Shown here one piece after another: positions 49,596-59,518 of a stretch of 64,000 nucleotides of DNA (positions within the stretch are counted from its first letter, which is position 1; each line of letters begins with the position of its first letter). The notes beneath the pieces are model-generated. The model searched no databases, was not told the DNA's origin, and was given only the letters and a program-made list of their open reading frames with translations. The stretch is taken from contig NC_072815.1 in the NCBI RefSeq assembly GCF_003013715.1, forward strand, positions 1,116,001-1,180,000. The letters run 5' to 3'. The stretch comes from Candidozyma auris. Its lineage: Eukaryota; Ascomycota; Pichiomycetes; Serinales; Metschnikowiaceae. The translations under genes were made by a program, and so were the position numbers.

Positions 49596-50318
49596 TGGCT
49601 TCCCTTGTCTGCAGGACGCACCTTTGCAACACTGCCTTCAACGGGGCCAGACACGCCAAATCGTTGCGATCAATCCGCCCAAATGGCTAAATATTGCTCT
49701 TCTTGAGATGTCTAGATTAAAAAAATACAACCATGTGTCTTTCCTCATCTCTTTTCTCGAAACCACACCCAAGATGGCAAAGATTATGCCCATTTCCACT
49801 TCGCGTCCACGGTTATGTAGGAGGCTTTGCAGGATTTGCAAAACAACCACCGCAAGGCATATAAGCAAGGGGAACCTCGGTGGAAAAAGGGGAACCAATC
49901 AGTGGCAGATCTCTTTCACGGGGACCTTCGGATGTTCAGCTGCGCACGGCAGGGAGCTCTTTGTTGATGCTAATGAACGTCATTATTTTGCAGTCTGAAC
50001 GGCCCAAAGTGGATCACCACATTACCAGGGGAGGGGCTGTTTCGCAGCAGAATTCTTCTTCGCTAAAGCGCAAAAGGCTCAGCAATGCGAAATCTGGACC
50101 ATCCCCCGAACCAGTACTTTCATTGTGAGCGCATCCAACTTGGTGAGATTTCAAGGTGTGACGATGTATTCGTATTCTTTTTTCTTTTGTCCATTCCCTT
50201 TCCTCACGCGTTCATTGTGGTGATGCACACCCCACCCCACATACCCCATGAAAACGGCCTCTCCATACCTGTTTGCAGCCAAACTTGCTCTTCTTCGGGA
50301 CGCTCTTGTGTGAGCCGC

Positions 50319-53312
50319 TCATCGGTTCCCCAAATATGGAAGATTCAACTTTTCAATCTCTCGACACATCATGAACCAGTCGATCTTACGAAGCGCATCT
50401 CCCCGGGGGTTCTTCTGCGCCTCTTGCTCCTCTTCCCACTTGAACAACTCGTACATGAACCGTAAATTGGGCTGGATCACGATATTCAATCTCCTCACTC
50501 GAACGTACAAGTAAGCCTGCGCCAAATTGAGCTTGAGTCGCCGCATCACCTCGGCTATTACCACGGTAGCTGACCTCGACACTCCGACTCGGCAATGTAC
50601 AAGGATCTTGGTGTCGCCGTCCCGACGCTTATACTCCTCGTCGATGGCTTTGAGCATTGACGGCAACGCATTACTGAGCTCGTCAATGCCGTCGTCTTGC
50701 AAATTGTTTACCTTGATCACCAGCTCCACTGAACATTGCACCTTGCTGCGGTGAAGGTTCTCTTGTTTTGGCCTGATAGTGTACCGTTCTATATTGCCAT
50801 TCTCGAGCTCATCGACAATGATGTCGTTGTTGTGCTGAAACTTGTGCCCATGGAGCCAGTCGAGGTTCTCTCCTACGCTGATCACGCATTTCACTCCCGA
50901 ACGTGACAAAAGCGCCAAGCTGTTGGCATGTTTCAATGACCCAAGGTACAAGTATGGTAGGATCCTCGAGGGGAACGACCCCTCAACATCCTCCACCCAA
51001 TCCTTGTCTAAATACGACGATGTATCATTAAGTTCGTCCTCGTCCTCAGAATCCGATGTTTCAGTATCTGATTCGTTTCTGATATAGCCTAAGCGGAATT
51101 TGGAAGGAATTTCCTTCGGCGGCTCTTGTTTAGATGGTCCTAGAAGCACCTCGTTGAGCTCCTTGTTGGTGATCAACTCCTGATCGCCCCACTCGACTTG
51201 CCTGGCCGGGTTAGCTGGACTGAATTTGCGCATGAGGTACTCAAGTTTTCGTAATATAATCACATCACTGCCGAAAATGTAAAACGGCCTGCCGTAAGTC
51301 TGATGGACCTTGATCATCGCATCAGTCAAAGAAACGTTTTCGGCGTACATTATGTAGCAGAATATGAGCAATGACAGTTCTGTGTAGCCGTCAGAGCAAT
51401 ATAGCAATGATGCTAAGCTTCCTGGGGACGTTGAGGAAGAGTATAGATAAAGCAACTTACAGGTATTGACGATGCACATCAAGTTCTCTTGCTTGCAGTC
51501 ACCAATACCGATAGATCCTGAAGACGGAAATTCAAGATGGTGAATATCATCCACATCATCGGCCATATGTGAAGAAATTGTGTACTTGAAAAGTAATTGG
51601 CTCAACACCGAGATTTCGGGGAATTTGGCATCGTTATGACAATGAATAAATAATTTCCAGTGTGCCTTAGGTCTCGGAAGAGACATTTCAAAGTTTTCGG
51701 GCGTCAATTCAGCATGGAAGACAGTTGATCGTGAAGGCTCGCAGTAAGCTGGCACCTTGGGATATTCATGAACCGTATCTTCTTTGATGCCATCGGGGTA
51801 ATTCTCCAGACGTAGTTCGTGAATCATTGCGTCGTGGTCCCATGAGTTACCCAGCCAGACATTATTGTGCAATCTTGAGGCGGCAGACATGACTGTCGTT
51901 TCGAGCTTCTCCTTAAGTTGTAACTCTGACTCCCACATAGGATAGAAATGAAGCTTCTGATGACCAAAGCAGTGATGGAAAAGTTGACTTCTTTTGCTAT
52001 GAGAGAGAATTTCATGAGCTTTAGCCGAGGGTCGCTGTGTGATGACATTGAATGCACCCTTGTCTGGTGAAATTTCACCACCTTCAAGAAGAAACACGTT
52101 ATACTTCTTCGGATTTGATCTCTCGTCTATAATTTGTGCGAGGCGAAGAAGCCTAGCAACACTTACAGCTTTTGAGACGCCCGCCTTCAGTGCCTTTGCA
52201 GAGGAGTATACGACAAAGTCAGCACATCGAGCCAGTTTGGCCACTTGAATATGAAAGTTGCGAAGAGAGATTCCTCTATCGGGATCAAGGTTGAGGAATT
52301 CTGGCATAAAGCCAGTGATGAAGCAGTCTCTCGTGATAATTTCACTTAGATTGTCAAGAACTGCTGTATCTTCAAAGTCTCCAAAAAGTGTATAAATCAA
52401 CGTTGAAATAGAGTTCTCAACTTCACGATGAGAAAACTCGATTTTCTGGAGAACTTCATCCAAGCCAATAGTGTTGAGAAGAACCTTGTCCTCGGGATAG
52501 GTATCGGCGTCCGCCTCGATGCAGATCAAGAAGCGGGCGTCGGACGGCCTCGCAAAATGCATGTTGAAGTCGACATTATTGCAGTCATTGGAAGAGTCTT
52601 GGTGGGCCATTTGCTGGAACACAAAGAATGATCTCTGGGTGAAATTTTCTGGATGAAGTCCATGAAGCCAGGGGAACATCTGGTTGGTAGGCGGTAGTGG
52701 TTTGTTGAAGTACCACTGGAACACCAAGGGTAGGCTCTTTGGGAAGATCTTTCTGAGAGACACTTGACTCGCCGAATTGACTTCCTCGCCCACACGCGAT
52801 AGATGATCTCTGAAGTAAGTGGATTCGGGATCAAGCGGTGAAAGCGGCTCCGTAGTCGAGTAAGCCGCAGATGACTTATCATCCAGGGTCCTCACCACGT
52901 TCAATTTCTTCGTCTTTGAGGATATTCCATAACACACCTCGCACTCGTCTTCGTCCAAAGCATTTTCTTCCTCGATCGGGTTCTCAGTGGTTTGGGTATT
53001 GAGCGAGTGGAATCTTGCCCTAAACCGATCTCGTTCGTGAATCGAGTCGTTTGACGCTGAAGACAGCCGTTTGCTTTTGACTTTATGCAATGCTGGAATC
53101 TCATCGTCGATTGGCGGGATCAAGCCGGGGTCCAGCTTCAACGAGCTCAGCAAGAGGGAAAAAGGCTCATCTTTGGCAGCCGAAGGGTCGTTGTGGAGCA
53201 CCAGCAACTTGCTCAACGACACGACTCTCGGGATTTGGTCGTGTTGCGGCGTCAACGGCGGGTTGGCAGGGGAAGGCAGCACCAGCATGGCAGAGTGTTT
53301 CGTAGCAGTCAT
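50319..53312 (-). CDS. PPS1: Pps1-like dual-specificity protein phosphatase
   Basis: Protein Tyr/Ser/Thr phosphatase; in Saccharomyces Pps1 is linked to S-phase control and cell-wall integrity. The 997-residue protein keeps its catalytic domain at the C-terminus: an FPSRILPYLYLGSLKHANSL entry, then the P-loop HCRVGVSRSA (Cys907) and the general-acid region before it. The large N-terminal part contains paired pseudo-phosphatase-like segments (LAKLARCADFVVYSSAKA, and LLYCSDGYTELSLLIFCYIM, which resembles a degenerate CxxGxxR loop), as in fungal Pps1. It is about 190 residues longer than the Saccharomyces protein. The start is ATG 53312; a second ATG eight codons in would be equally acceptable. 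A TATA-like TATAAATA lies at 53682-53689. Confidence 0.88.
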   Translation of the reverse strand: MTATKHSAMLVLPSPANPPLTPQHDQIPRVVSLSKLLVLHNDPSAAKDEPFSLLLSSLKLDPGLIPPIDDEIPALHKVKSKRLSSASNDSIHERDRFRARFHSLNTQTTENPIEEENALDEDECEVCYGISSKTKKLNVVRTLDDKSSAAYSTTEPLSPLDPESTYFRDHLSRVGEEVNSASQVSLRKIFPKSLPLVFQWYFNKPLPPTNQMFPWLHGLHPENFTQRSFFVFQQMAHQDSSNDCNNVDFNMHFARPSDARFLICIEADADTYPEDKVLLNTIGLDEVLQKIEFSHREVENSISTLIYTLFGDFEDTAVLDNLSEIITRDCFITGFMPEFLNLDPDRGISLRNFHIQVAKLARCADFVVYSSAKALKAGVSKAVSVARLLRLAQIIDERSNPKKYNVFLLEGGEISPDKGAFNVITQRPSAKAHEILSHSKRSQLFHHCFGHQKLHFYPMWESELQLKEKLETTVMSAASRLHNNVWLGNSWDHDAMIHELRLENYPDGIKEDTVHEYPKVPAYCEPSRSTVFHAELTPENFEMSLPRPKAHWKLFIHCHNDAKFPEISVLSQLLFKYTISSHMADDVDDIHHLEFPSSGSIGIGDCKQENLMCIVNTCKLLYLYSSSTSPGSLASLLYCSDGYTELSLLIFCYIMYAENVSLTDAMIKVHQTYGRPFYIFGSDVIILRKLEYLMRKFSPANPARQVEWGDQELITNKELNEVLLGPSKQEPPKEIPSKFRLGYIRNESDTETSDSEDEDELNDTSSYLDKDWVEDVEGSFPSRILPYLYLGSLKHANSLALLSRSGVKCVISVGENLDWLHGHKFQHNNDIIVDELENGNIERYTIRPKQENLHRSKVQCSVELVIKVNNLQDDGIDELSNALPSMLKAIDEEYKRRDGDTKILVHCRVGVSRSATVVIAEVMRRLKLNLAQAYLYVRVRRLNIVIQPNLRFMYELFKWEEEQEAQKNPRGDALRKIDWFMMCREIEKLNLPYLGNR

Positions 53313-53990
53313 CAAATCTTCATAGATAAGATAACGGAAAGGAATAAATTAGTTGAAAATGAGTGATGAGCAAAGCGGGCCAGTTGAATGGCAGAGGGTT
53401 GTAGCAGCGGAAGCAAAAGAAGTGCCAGCTGAGAATTACTATTGTGAATGAGTAAGGCTTTAAGCTTATCAATTGCTTGAGGTAGTATCGGTGGTAGTTG
53501 CAACTGAAGAAAAAAAAAATATGGGGTGCGGAATGGCTTGGGGAGAAAAAAAGCCAAGGGGTTCCAGTTGTGGTTACAAAGAGCACAAAGCTGAGGAAGC
53601 GATACGTGAGCGGGAGAGGGAAGAAGAAAAGAAAGGAAAAGTAGTTTGAAGGAAAAATACAAAATCGTGGGAATCCCCCGGTATTTATAGTGGTTCGCTA
53701 GGCTACCCTGAGACATCAGGCAGACCGCACTTTGACTTCCTTGTAGGGCTCGGGGTCCGGCGCCGGAGCCCTTATCAAACGCCCCAAAGCTTGGGCCAGT
53801 CGCACTGAAAAGTGAAGAAGAGCAAAAGTGGAAGAAGGTAACATGAACAAATCTGGACTTTATTGAGAATGTTCACTTACATAACTCAGGGTTTTTTAGT
53901 AATACGCCTATGTCGTGTTTTTATTGTTTTCGCTGAATATGCCTCGAGACTCGTATTTTTGCGCCAGCCGTGCTTCGGTTGCGCTACCCT

Positions 53991-54002
53991 TTTCGCAGCC
54001 AT
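53991..54002 (+). promoter_or_regulatory. Recurrent promoter motif, exact copy
   Basis: TTTCGCAGCCAT followed by TTCG, in the divergent PPS1-PTA1 interval, about 680 bp from PPS1 and 980 bp from PTA1. Confidence 0.6.
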
Positions 54003-54886
54003 TTCGCCTAGGGCTATGGCAACAAACGAGGGTTACGGAAAGAAAAATGCTCTTAGGATTAGTTGAAGATTTTTGGTCCCTGTTTTGTGTGGGGCACTAA
54101 CAGGCATTTTTGAGCCCTGTTTCTTGGTGAAGATCCCATAAATCCATCAATGGGTCACTTAGTGTACTAGATTTTGAGAGGAGCGCAAGATCTAGGTTTA
54201 TATGGGTGCCGTTCCAAAAACAACACCAGATCGTTCCAAACGGCTCCTTAAGTGGCACCGGTAACGACGGCCATATAAAAGGTTGATATACAATACATTG
54301 GTGCTGGATCTCCCATGGCTCTGGGAAACGAACAATGGAGAATGATTGAGGCTACTTGATTGGTCGAAAATGTACTGCTTTGTACAAATCGAAGAACTGT
54401 CATGATTTCCTTTTCTACTGAAGGAATAAATGGACCTTTTCGTAGCGGGATTGGCATGCTTGTCTTATGTAGAGACACATTTTTCGAATCCGAAAGTATC
54501 GTGCTAAGCAAACTTTTCGCAGATTCCCGTTTACCATGTGTCTTTTATGCGCTGTGGCAGATTTCGCAACCAGTTCTCTATATCAGCGGCTCACCTCAAA
54601 ACTTACTTAACACAGAGACTCAAGAGACTACTCATAATCTCCCTTGATATTCATGAACGCATGTCATACGTTTAACTGGCTTGATATTAAAATGCCTTCT
54701 TTTTATGCCCTCGGTGCGGTACTGTCATCTCAACACTTGCCTCCGTGAAACCCACAATAAAATTTGTGGCAAAGATTTAGGGAATTCCTGAAATTGCCTT
54801 TCAATCATTGATCGCCTTTCAATTCATACTTGTAGATTGAGCAAACTGATAGAGTTGTTTGCCTCTTCCCGCCTTTCTCTGTCGAT

Positions 54887-54894
54887 TCACGTGA
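54887..54894 (+). promoter_or_regulatory. Palindromic CACGTG (Cbf1/bHLH-type) site upstream of PTA1
   Basis: TCACGTGA, the preferred Cbf1-type octamer, about 90 bp before the PTA1 start codon. Confidence 0.5.
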
Positions 54895-54984
54895 CCATAT
54901 ATCACGCGCTCGCCATACAATTTATTTTCCTACTTTTCATTGTCAACACCCCAGCCAACCTTCACCCCATCAAAACCCTTCGAA

Positions 54985-57114
54985 ATGGCAGAAGAAGTGG
55001 GTGCCATCGTCGCCCAGTTGGACCAGGCACGTGAGCTTGCGTTCTCAAACACAGAAATGTTCCCGCAAGTGGTGAAACAGATCCTCAATTTGGTTAACCA
55101 CCCATCCATTGAGATTCAAAGATGGTGTGGGCTCTTTTTGAAAAAAGCATTCACCTCAGAGCCCAAGGAGGTGCCCAAAGGAGTCATTATAGACCTTGCC
55201 ATCGACGCGCTTGTGCCTGCAAAGACATTGGCTCAGACCAAAGACCTTGAGGTGTTCAAAGCTGTGATAGACTTAAGTATAATTTTATACAAGCTAGTAT
55301 TTTCTTATGTTGCAGACAACGATGGCAGCCATGCGATCTGGGATAGTCTCCGAAATTTGAAGAACGACCTCATAACAAAGTTTGATCTGCAATTCCCCTT
55401 TGAACCTTCTTACGATAAGGAGCATGATCAAGTGAGAAACTTAGACGCTAAGCTAGAGCTTTTGAAGTTTCTCTTCACCGTGATTGACTACCAGCTGCGG
55501 TCGCTGTCGACCAGATTCTACTCGTTGGCTCGGGTCAATCCACAGCATACCCTTATAAAACAAGGTCCCATGGAGGCTGAAGCATTGGCACTTCTAGAAA
55601 AAGTGCTAGCACCCATTCAGGACGAGATCTTAGTCACTCCTCTTGTGACAGCCGTTATGAATCACTTGGCCGTTGTAGTCCGCAGAAAGCGTCAATTCCT
55701 TGATCGCGTCATCCCCGTGCTTGAATCGTTTGAATCCAACCTGAAACTCCAATCAAATTATGAATCATTGGAGGCGTTCAAGTTGTCAAAGAAATACTGT
55801 GACAGAACCTTGCGCTGCTTACTCAATTACATGAGCAAGTCCCAGATAATTCCTCCGGCGTATCAAAATGCGGTCAATAGAAAAATTGCTACACTTACTT
55901 CGAGAGGGGATGATATAAGGAAAAAGAATATCTTAGAAGCATCTCCTGACGACACGAATATCAAGAAACGTAAGTATGAGGGCTTCGAAAACCCGCTGAA
56001 GAAAATCAAGACTCTCGACTACAAGCATCTATACGGTTTGACCGACGTGAACAGTGACTTGAACAACTTTGACCTATCCACACTCCCACAGCACATTTTG
56101 GTGTCTATGGCACTTACTGCTTTACAACGTGCCGACGTTAAGAGACTCGCTGCTGCTTTGGAGATTGTCAGCAGTCGATACAGTGAAGTGGTGAAGGGCA
56201 TGTCTCAAGTAAAAAGTGAAGCAGCAACCGGAGACGATGAAGAAGACGATGATGATGCAGCTGAAAACTTCACATCTGAAACTACATACACTGTACCGCC
56301 ACCCAAGTCACTCTCATTTCAAGAAAAGAAAGAGCATGTCAAGATGATCGTGGACAATTTCTTTGGCCTCTCCGAAAAAAATGATTCACAAGAGATCGTG
56401 AAGAAACAGGACAATGGTTCCGTCAGCAAGGAGCTTACGAAAGTTGCCGTCAAGACGTGGAACCGTGACTCGTGGCTCCTACTTCTCACTAGATTGGCTA
56501 CAAGAGGCATGTATACGATAGACGGCGATGAGTCCCTGCGAGATGTGGCTCAGAATGAGCAATTGAGCGACATCATCAGGCAGGCGCTCTTTGACTACTT
56601 CTTGGCCAATATACACGAGAGAGTCGACACTACAATTGAATGGCTCAACGAGGAGTGGTACAGTGAAAAAGTAACAAACGAGGAGAAGCTTCGCGATGAG
56701 ATAAGAGAAAAGTGGCAGCAAAAGTATGAAAGTGATCCTAATAGCGTCGACGACATGGAACGAAAAATAGAGCAGGAGGTGGCTTCTACTCCGGTGGACA
56801 CCCCACGCTACAACAAGTGGTGCCAGAAAGTGCTCGACGCCATGATCCCCTTTTTGGAGCCCACGGACCGGAAAATCTTCTTGCGTATGATCAGTGACTT
56901 GCCCTATCTCAATGAGAAAATGCTTAGCGGCGTCAAGTCGTTGTGTGCCGATCCAGCCAGGTCGAAGCTAGGGTTTTTGGCGCTTCAGTTCTTGGTGATG
57001 TACAGACCACCCATCAAGGAGGCTTGCTTCAATGTGCTACGCGAACTCCAGAGCAGCGACCAAGAGGATTTGAAAGAAGAGGCGTCTAAGCTTTTAACCA
57101 AATATGGTCAGTAA
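54985..57114 (+). CDS. PTA1: Pta1/symplekin, subunit of the cleavage and polyadenylation factor
   Basis: Scaffold of the pre-mRNA 3'-end processing complex CPF, linking the nuclease, phosphatase and polymerase modules. The 709-residue protein has an N-terminal HEAT-repeat domain (residues 1-300), a linker with a basic patch (NIKKRKYEGFENPLKKIK), the block LPQHILVSMALTALQRADVK, and an acidic stretch near 410-430. The conserved C-terminal domain follows (WLLLLTRLATRGMY, TIEWLNEEWY, MIPFLEPTDRKIFLRMISDL, GFLALQFLVMYRPPIKEA). These match the order in Saccharomyces Pta1. ATG 54985 was chosen because upstream in-frame codons offer only TTG. Confidence 0.93.
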   Translation: MAEEVGAIVAQLDQARELAFSNTEMFPQVVKQILNLVNHPSIEIQRWCGLFLKKAFTSEPKEVPKGVIIDLAIDALVPAKTLAQTKDLEVFKAVIDLSIILYKLVFSYVADNDGSHAIWDSLRNLKNDLITKFDLQFPFEPSYDKEHDQVRNLDAKLELLKFLFTVIDYQLRSLSTRFYSLARVNPQHTLIKQGPMEAEALALLEKVLAPIQDEILVTPLVTAVMNHLAVVVRRKRQFLDRVIPVLESFESNLKLQSNYESLEAFKLSKKYCDRTLRCLLNYMSKSQIIPPAYQNAVNRKIATLTSRGDDIRKKNILEASPDDTNIKKRKYEGFENPLKKIKTLDYKHLYGLTDVNSDLNNFDLSTLPQHILVSMALTALQRADVKRLAAALEIVSSRYSEVVKGMSQVKSEAATGDDEEDDDDAAENFTSETTYTVPPPKSLSFQEKKEHVKMIVDNFFGLSEKNDSQEIVKKQDNGSVSKELTKVAVKTWNRDSWLLLLTRLATRGMYTIDGDESLRDVAQNEQLSDIIRQALFDYFLANIHERVDTTIEWLNEEWYSEKVTNEEKLRDEIREKWQQKYESDPNSVDDMERKIEQEVASTPVDTPRYNKWCQKVLDAMIPFLEPTDRKIFLRMISDLPYLNEKMLSGVKSLCADPARSKLGFLALQFLVMYRPPIKEACFNVLRELQSSDQEDLKEEASKLLTKYGQ

Positions 57115-57648
57115 TTGTGTTTGGGTATGTTGGTGGAATGTAATGGGCTCATTCCCGTGGTACATTTGCAACACAGCCGCGACTGTAACAGATACCCATT
57201 ATGCAGATATTTTCCCTAATGGTGTGTTGACGAGGTACCAATTGAGAGCTAGAGGTGGATATTAAAGAGGTCGGTGAAATGAGAAACATCAATTTTTTCA
57301 AAAAAAAAATTTTGGCTACTCCTAAGATCTGGGTCCTGGCTGCCACTTGTTTCCTCGACACGTCCGAAGGCACGCACTAAAAACCGTTCACATTGTTACA
57401 CCAAAAATAGCGCGCATCTAGGCGACTACTAGCCAGCCCTGCGACATAAAGGGTGAAAATCTAGTCTTATCTTGAATTCTGGCCCCGAGGCGATATTGCT
57501 ACCACCTTTCTTTACAGCTTCTCACTTGTTTCATTCCTTTTATAACAAAGTTGTTCGTCCCGTGGTGCTGTCTTACTCCCATCTCCCCATCTTTACCATC
57601 TTCAAGCACGAAAGCCGTTTTGGGTAGCCGAGTGTGCCATCGTTAGCT
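57115..57648. other. Intergenic region PTA1-KCH1
   Basis: About 530 bp: PTA1 3' flank, an A/T homopolymer-rich stretch near 57295-57312, and the KCH1 promoter with pyrimidine-rich sequence from 57500. No gene is supported. Confidence 0.5.
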
Positions 57649-59067
57649 ATGCCCTTCAATACCCAAAACCAACTTAAAGATGTCGATGCATCCACCTTCG
57701 ATATCGTCAAGGTTGAAGCGTTCCACAACACCAGGCTCGGAACGGTGCTTGCGTACATATGGCAATGGTTCCAGCTAATACTCATGCTTGCCATTTTGGC
57801 TGCTGATACCTACACCTGCGTCAACATATTGGTGTTTAATAGATGGTCGAGCGGGGAGTATCAAGTGTACGAGTACAAGGTTGCCAAGTGGATATTCACA
57901 GGCTGTATTTTGTTCAGATACGCCTTGATGATCTACCACCTTGCGTGGGGCATCTATATCTACAGAACGAAAAACATTGCTCTAGCATACTTGAACAATG
58001 TGGCCAAGCTCATGTACAGACTACGTCATTACGACTACCACTGTTTGTTTCATGAAATTGAGCAGGAAGGTTTCTTCGACTGGGCGTGTTTCTTGGTGTA
58101 CGAAGAAATTGACAATGCCTTGGAGATCCTTGTGGCTGATTTGCCCAGACAGGTGGTGAATATCCTCACGTTGCGCTACTATGCTACTGGAGGTGACCAA
58201 AACAACGACATATTAGAAAACATCAGAGCAATTGCCACCACCAACGTTCGTCTCTCGGTGATTCTCTCCCTTCAGTTGGCTTCGGTAGCGCTCTTTGCAT
58301 TTTTCTTCTTCAAATTCTTGTTGGGAATGCTTCTCTATATCCCCATCAGGGTGAAGGTGTCTCATAAGGGATTCAAGCTGTTGAAGCTGTACTGCTACGA
58401 TAATGTCAACGATAAGGTGCGTGCACTCGTGACAAGAAACCACAAGTCGAGAAAGCAAATTCTCGAGGAAGGCATAATGGATTTGGAGGAGATTCGCGAG
58501 AACCCTCTCCTTGGGTCAGAGTCGCTGTTGGATTTGTTGACCAAGGAAATGAGTCTGTCATTTGTTTCTCATCATCACACGGCTGCAACTCTGGCAAGTC
58601 TACGAAAGCCTGCTCCTCTAGCGTATACATCAACAGCATTTGCATCAAGTAAACCAGAGGAGCCCTACAGGGACGTATCGGGGAACCCATTTGCAGATTC
58701 CTACGCAAGTCTTCATAATAAAACGTCTACGAGAAACCTCTGCCCGAATGAGCTGTTCACAAACCCATTTGGAGATTCCGTGGTTTCTGTACCGCTTGCC
58801 ACATATCCACGAGCAAGAAATGGGTCAGCCTCGTCGCTAACGGAAATGCCATATCCGTCCAGGAGGCCACCTCCACGCCTGGAACAATCTGCTGCCTCGC
58901 TTCAAACAATGGAGGCGGCCCCTCTTACCAAGGACGACAGTTTCCAGGAGTTGTACGAGTCACGGGGGTCAAGCTTGTCGTCGACGCCCAGTCAGGAAAA
59001 GCCCTCGCACACCCCTTACCCTGTGAGAGGCGTTTCCATGTATGGCGCCGAGGATCTCGACAAATGA
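57649..59067 (+). CDS. KCH1: Kch1/Prm6-type low-affinity potassium importer
   Basis: Plasma-membrane protein of the fungal Kch family, which promotes K+ influx needed to activate the Cch1-Mid1 calcium channel during pheromone or ER stress. The 472-residue protein begins with the family block STFDIVKVEAF and has TM segments near 32-52, 78-102 and 208-232. A conserved cytosolic loop (YRLRHYDYHCLFHEIEQEGF, FLVYEEIDNALEIL) and the post-TM block YIPIRVKVSHKGFKLLKLYC are present. The C-terminal 170 residues are Ser/Pro-rich with repeated N-P-F motifs (NPFADSYASL, NPFGDSVVSV), which may bind endocytic EH-domain proteins. ATG 57649 was chosen because the codon five positions upstream is GTG. Confidence 0.9.
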   Translation: MPFNTQNQLKDVDASTFDIVKVEAFHNTRLGTVLAYIWQWFQLILMLAILAADTYTCVNILVFNRWSSGEYQVYEYKVAKWIFTGCILFRYALMIYHLAWGIYIYRTKNIALAYLNNVAKLMYRLRHYDYHCLFHEIEQEGFFDWACFLVYEEIDNALEILVADLPRQVVNILTLRYYATGGDQNNDILENIRAIATTNVRLSVILSLQLASVALFAFFFFKFLLGMLLYIPIRVKVSHKGFKLLKLYCYDNVNDKVRALVTRNHKSRKQILEEGIMDLEEIRENPLLGSESLLDLLTKEMSLSFVSHHHTAATLASLRKPAPLAYTSTAFASSKPEEPYRDVSGNPFADSYASLHNKTSTRNLCPNELFTNPFGDSVVSVPLATYPRARNGSASSLTEMPYPSRRPPPRLEQSAASLQTMEAAPLTKDDSFQELYESRGSSLSSTPSQEKPSHTPYPVRGVSMYGAEDLDK

Positions 59068-59201
59068 TTCACGACACAGAATAGCATCTACAATAGATAG
59101 TCATAATAAACCGACCTTAACCTATGTACATGGTGGAGCTCTAGGCAACACAAATTTACTCCAGGCGCCTTGGGGGCACCCTGCTTTCACTAGTAGCTGA
59201 C

Positions 59202-59518
59202 TCACTTCAGCTCGTACTCTTTCTTCAACTTGGCCAACTCCTCGTCCGAGATCGGTGGGATAGGAATATCAGCGAAGTCATCCTGGTTGAGAACCCTCCA
59301 CGTGTAAGCGTAGACGCCCAAAGGAATAGCACCCACGATGCCCAAGGCAAAGAGGTTCTTCCAGAAGTAGGGTTTTCTCACTCTGTAAAGAGCCGGCGTC
59401 ATCTGGTGGGTGACAGGGTCTCTGTAACGGTCATGGCCTTTTCTGGAGTGTTAGTAAGCAGATTTTAAGCTATTTATATTGTATAGGCTGTAACATACGG
59501 TGCACCGATAACTGGCAT
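59202..59518 (-). CDS. COA3: Coa3, cytochrome c oxidase assembly factor, one intron
   Basis: Inner-membrane protein that with Cox14 holds newly made Cox1 in assembly intermediates and controls Mss51-dependent COX1 translation. A 20-nt first exon (59499-59518, encoding MPVIGA plus two bases) joins a second exon (59202-59442) to give 86 residues: [20 protein letters not shown], the conserved RKPYFWKN, one TM segment and the family ending [20 protein letters not shown]. Saccharomyces Coa3 (85 residues) has the equivalent KMTPAMIRARKPFF and DFADVPIPPIDPQELEALKK blocks. Without the intron the protein would start at the internal Met (59402) and have only 66 residues. It converges on KCH1. Confidence 0.92.
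59443..59498 (-). other. Intron of COA3 (56 nt)
   Basis: On the minus strand: donor GTATGT at 59498-59493, branch TTACTAAC at about 59457-59450, acceptor CCAG ending at 59443. Only about eight bases separate the branch A and the end of the acceptor AG. Confidence 0.9.

Larger units (their letters stand above)
49400..50318. other. Intergenic region upstream of the aspartyl protease gene
   Basis: About 920 bp between the protease start and the PPS1 stop. It has a TATA box (49445-49452), a T-rich tract (49502-49513) and GCTGC-type motif variants at 49563 and 49584 and, inverted, at 50040 and 50271. No gene is supported. Confidence 0.5.
53313..54984. other. Long divergent intergenic region PPS1-PTA1
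   Basis: About 1.67 kb. It contains TATAAATA on the minus strand (53682-53689), an exact copy of the recurrent motif (53991-54002), a partial copy at 54520 (TTTTCGCAGATT), and TCACGTGA at 54887-54894. Overlapping short open frames at 53863-54066 and 54248-54647 show no family resemblance. Confidence 0.55.

Noticed and set aside
54248..54647. Overlapping 87- and 95-codon frames in the PPS1-PTA1 interval
   Set aside because: They overlap on opposite strands, lack domains and lie in promoter-like DNA.
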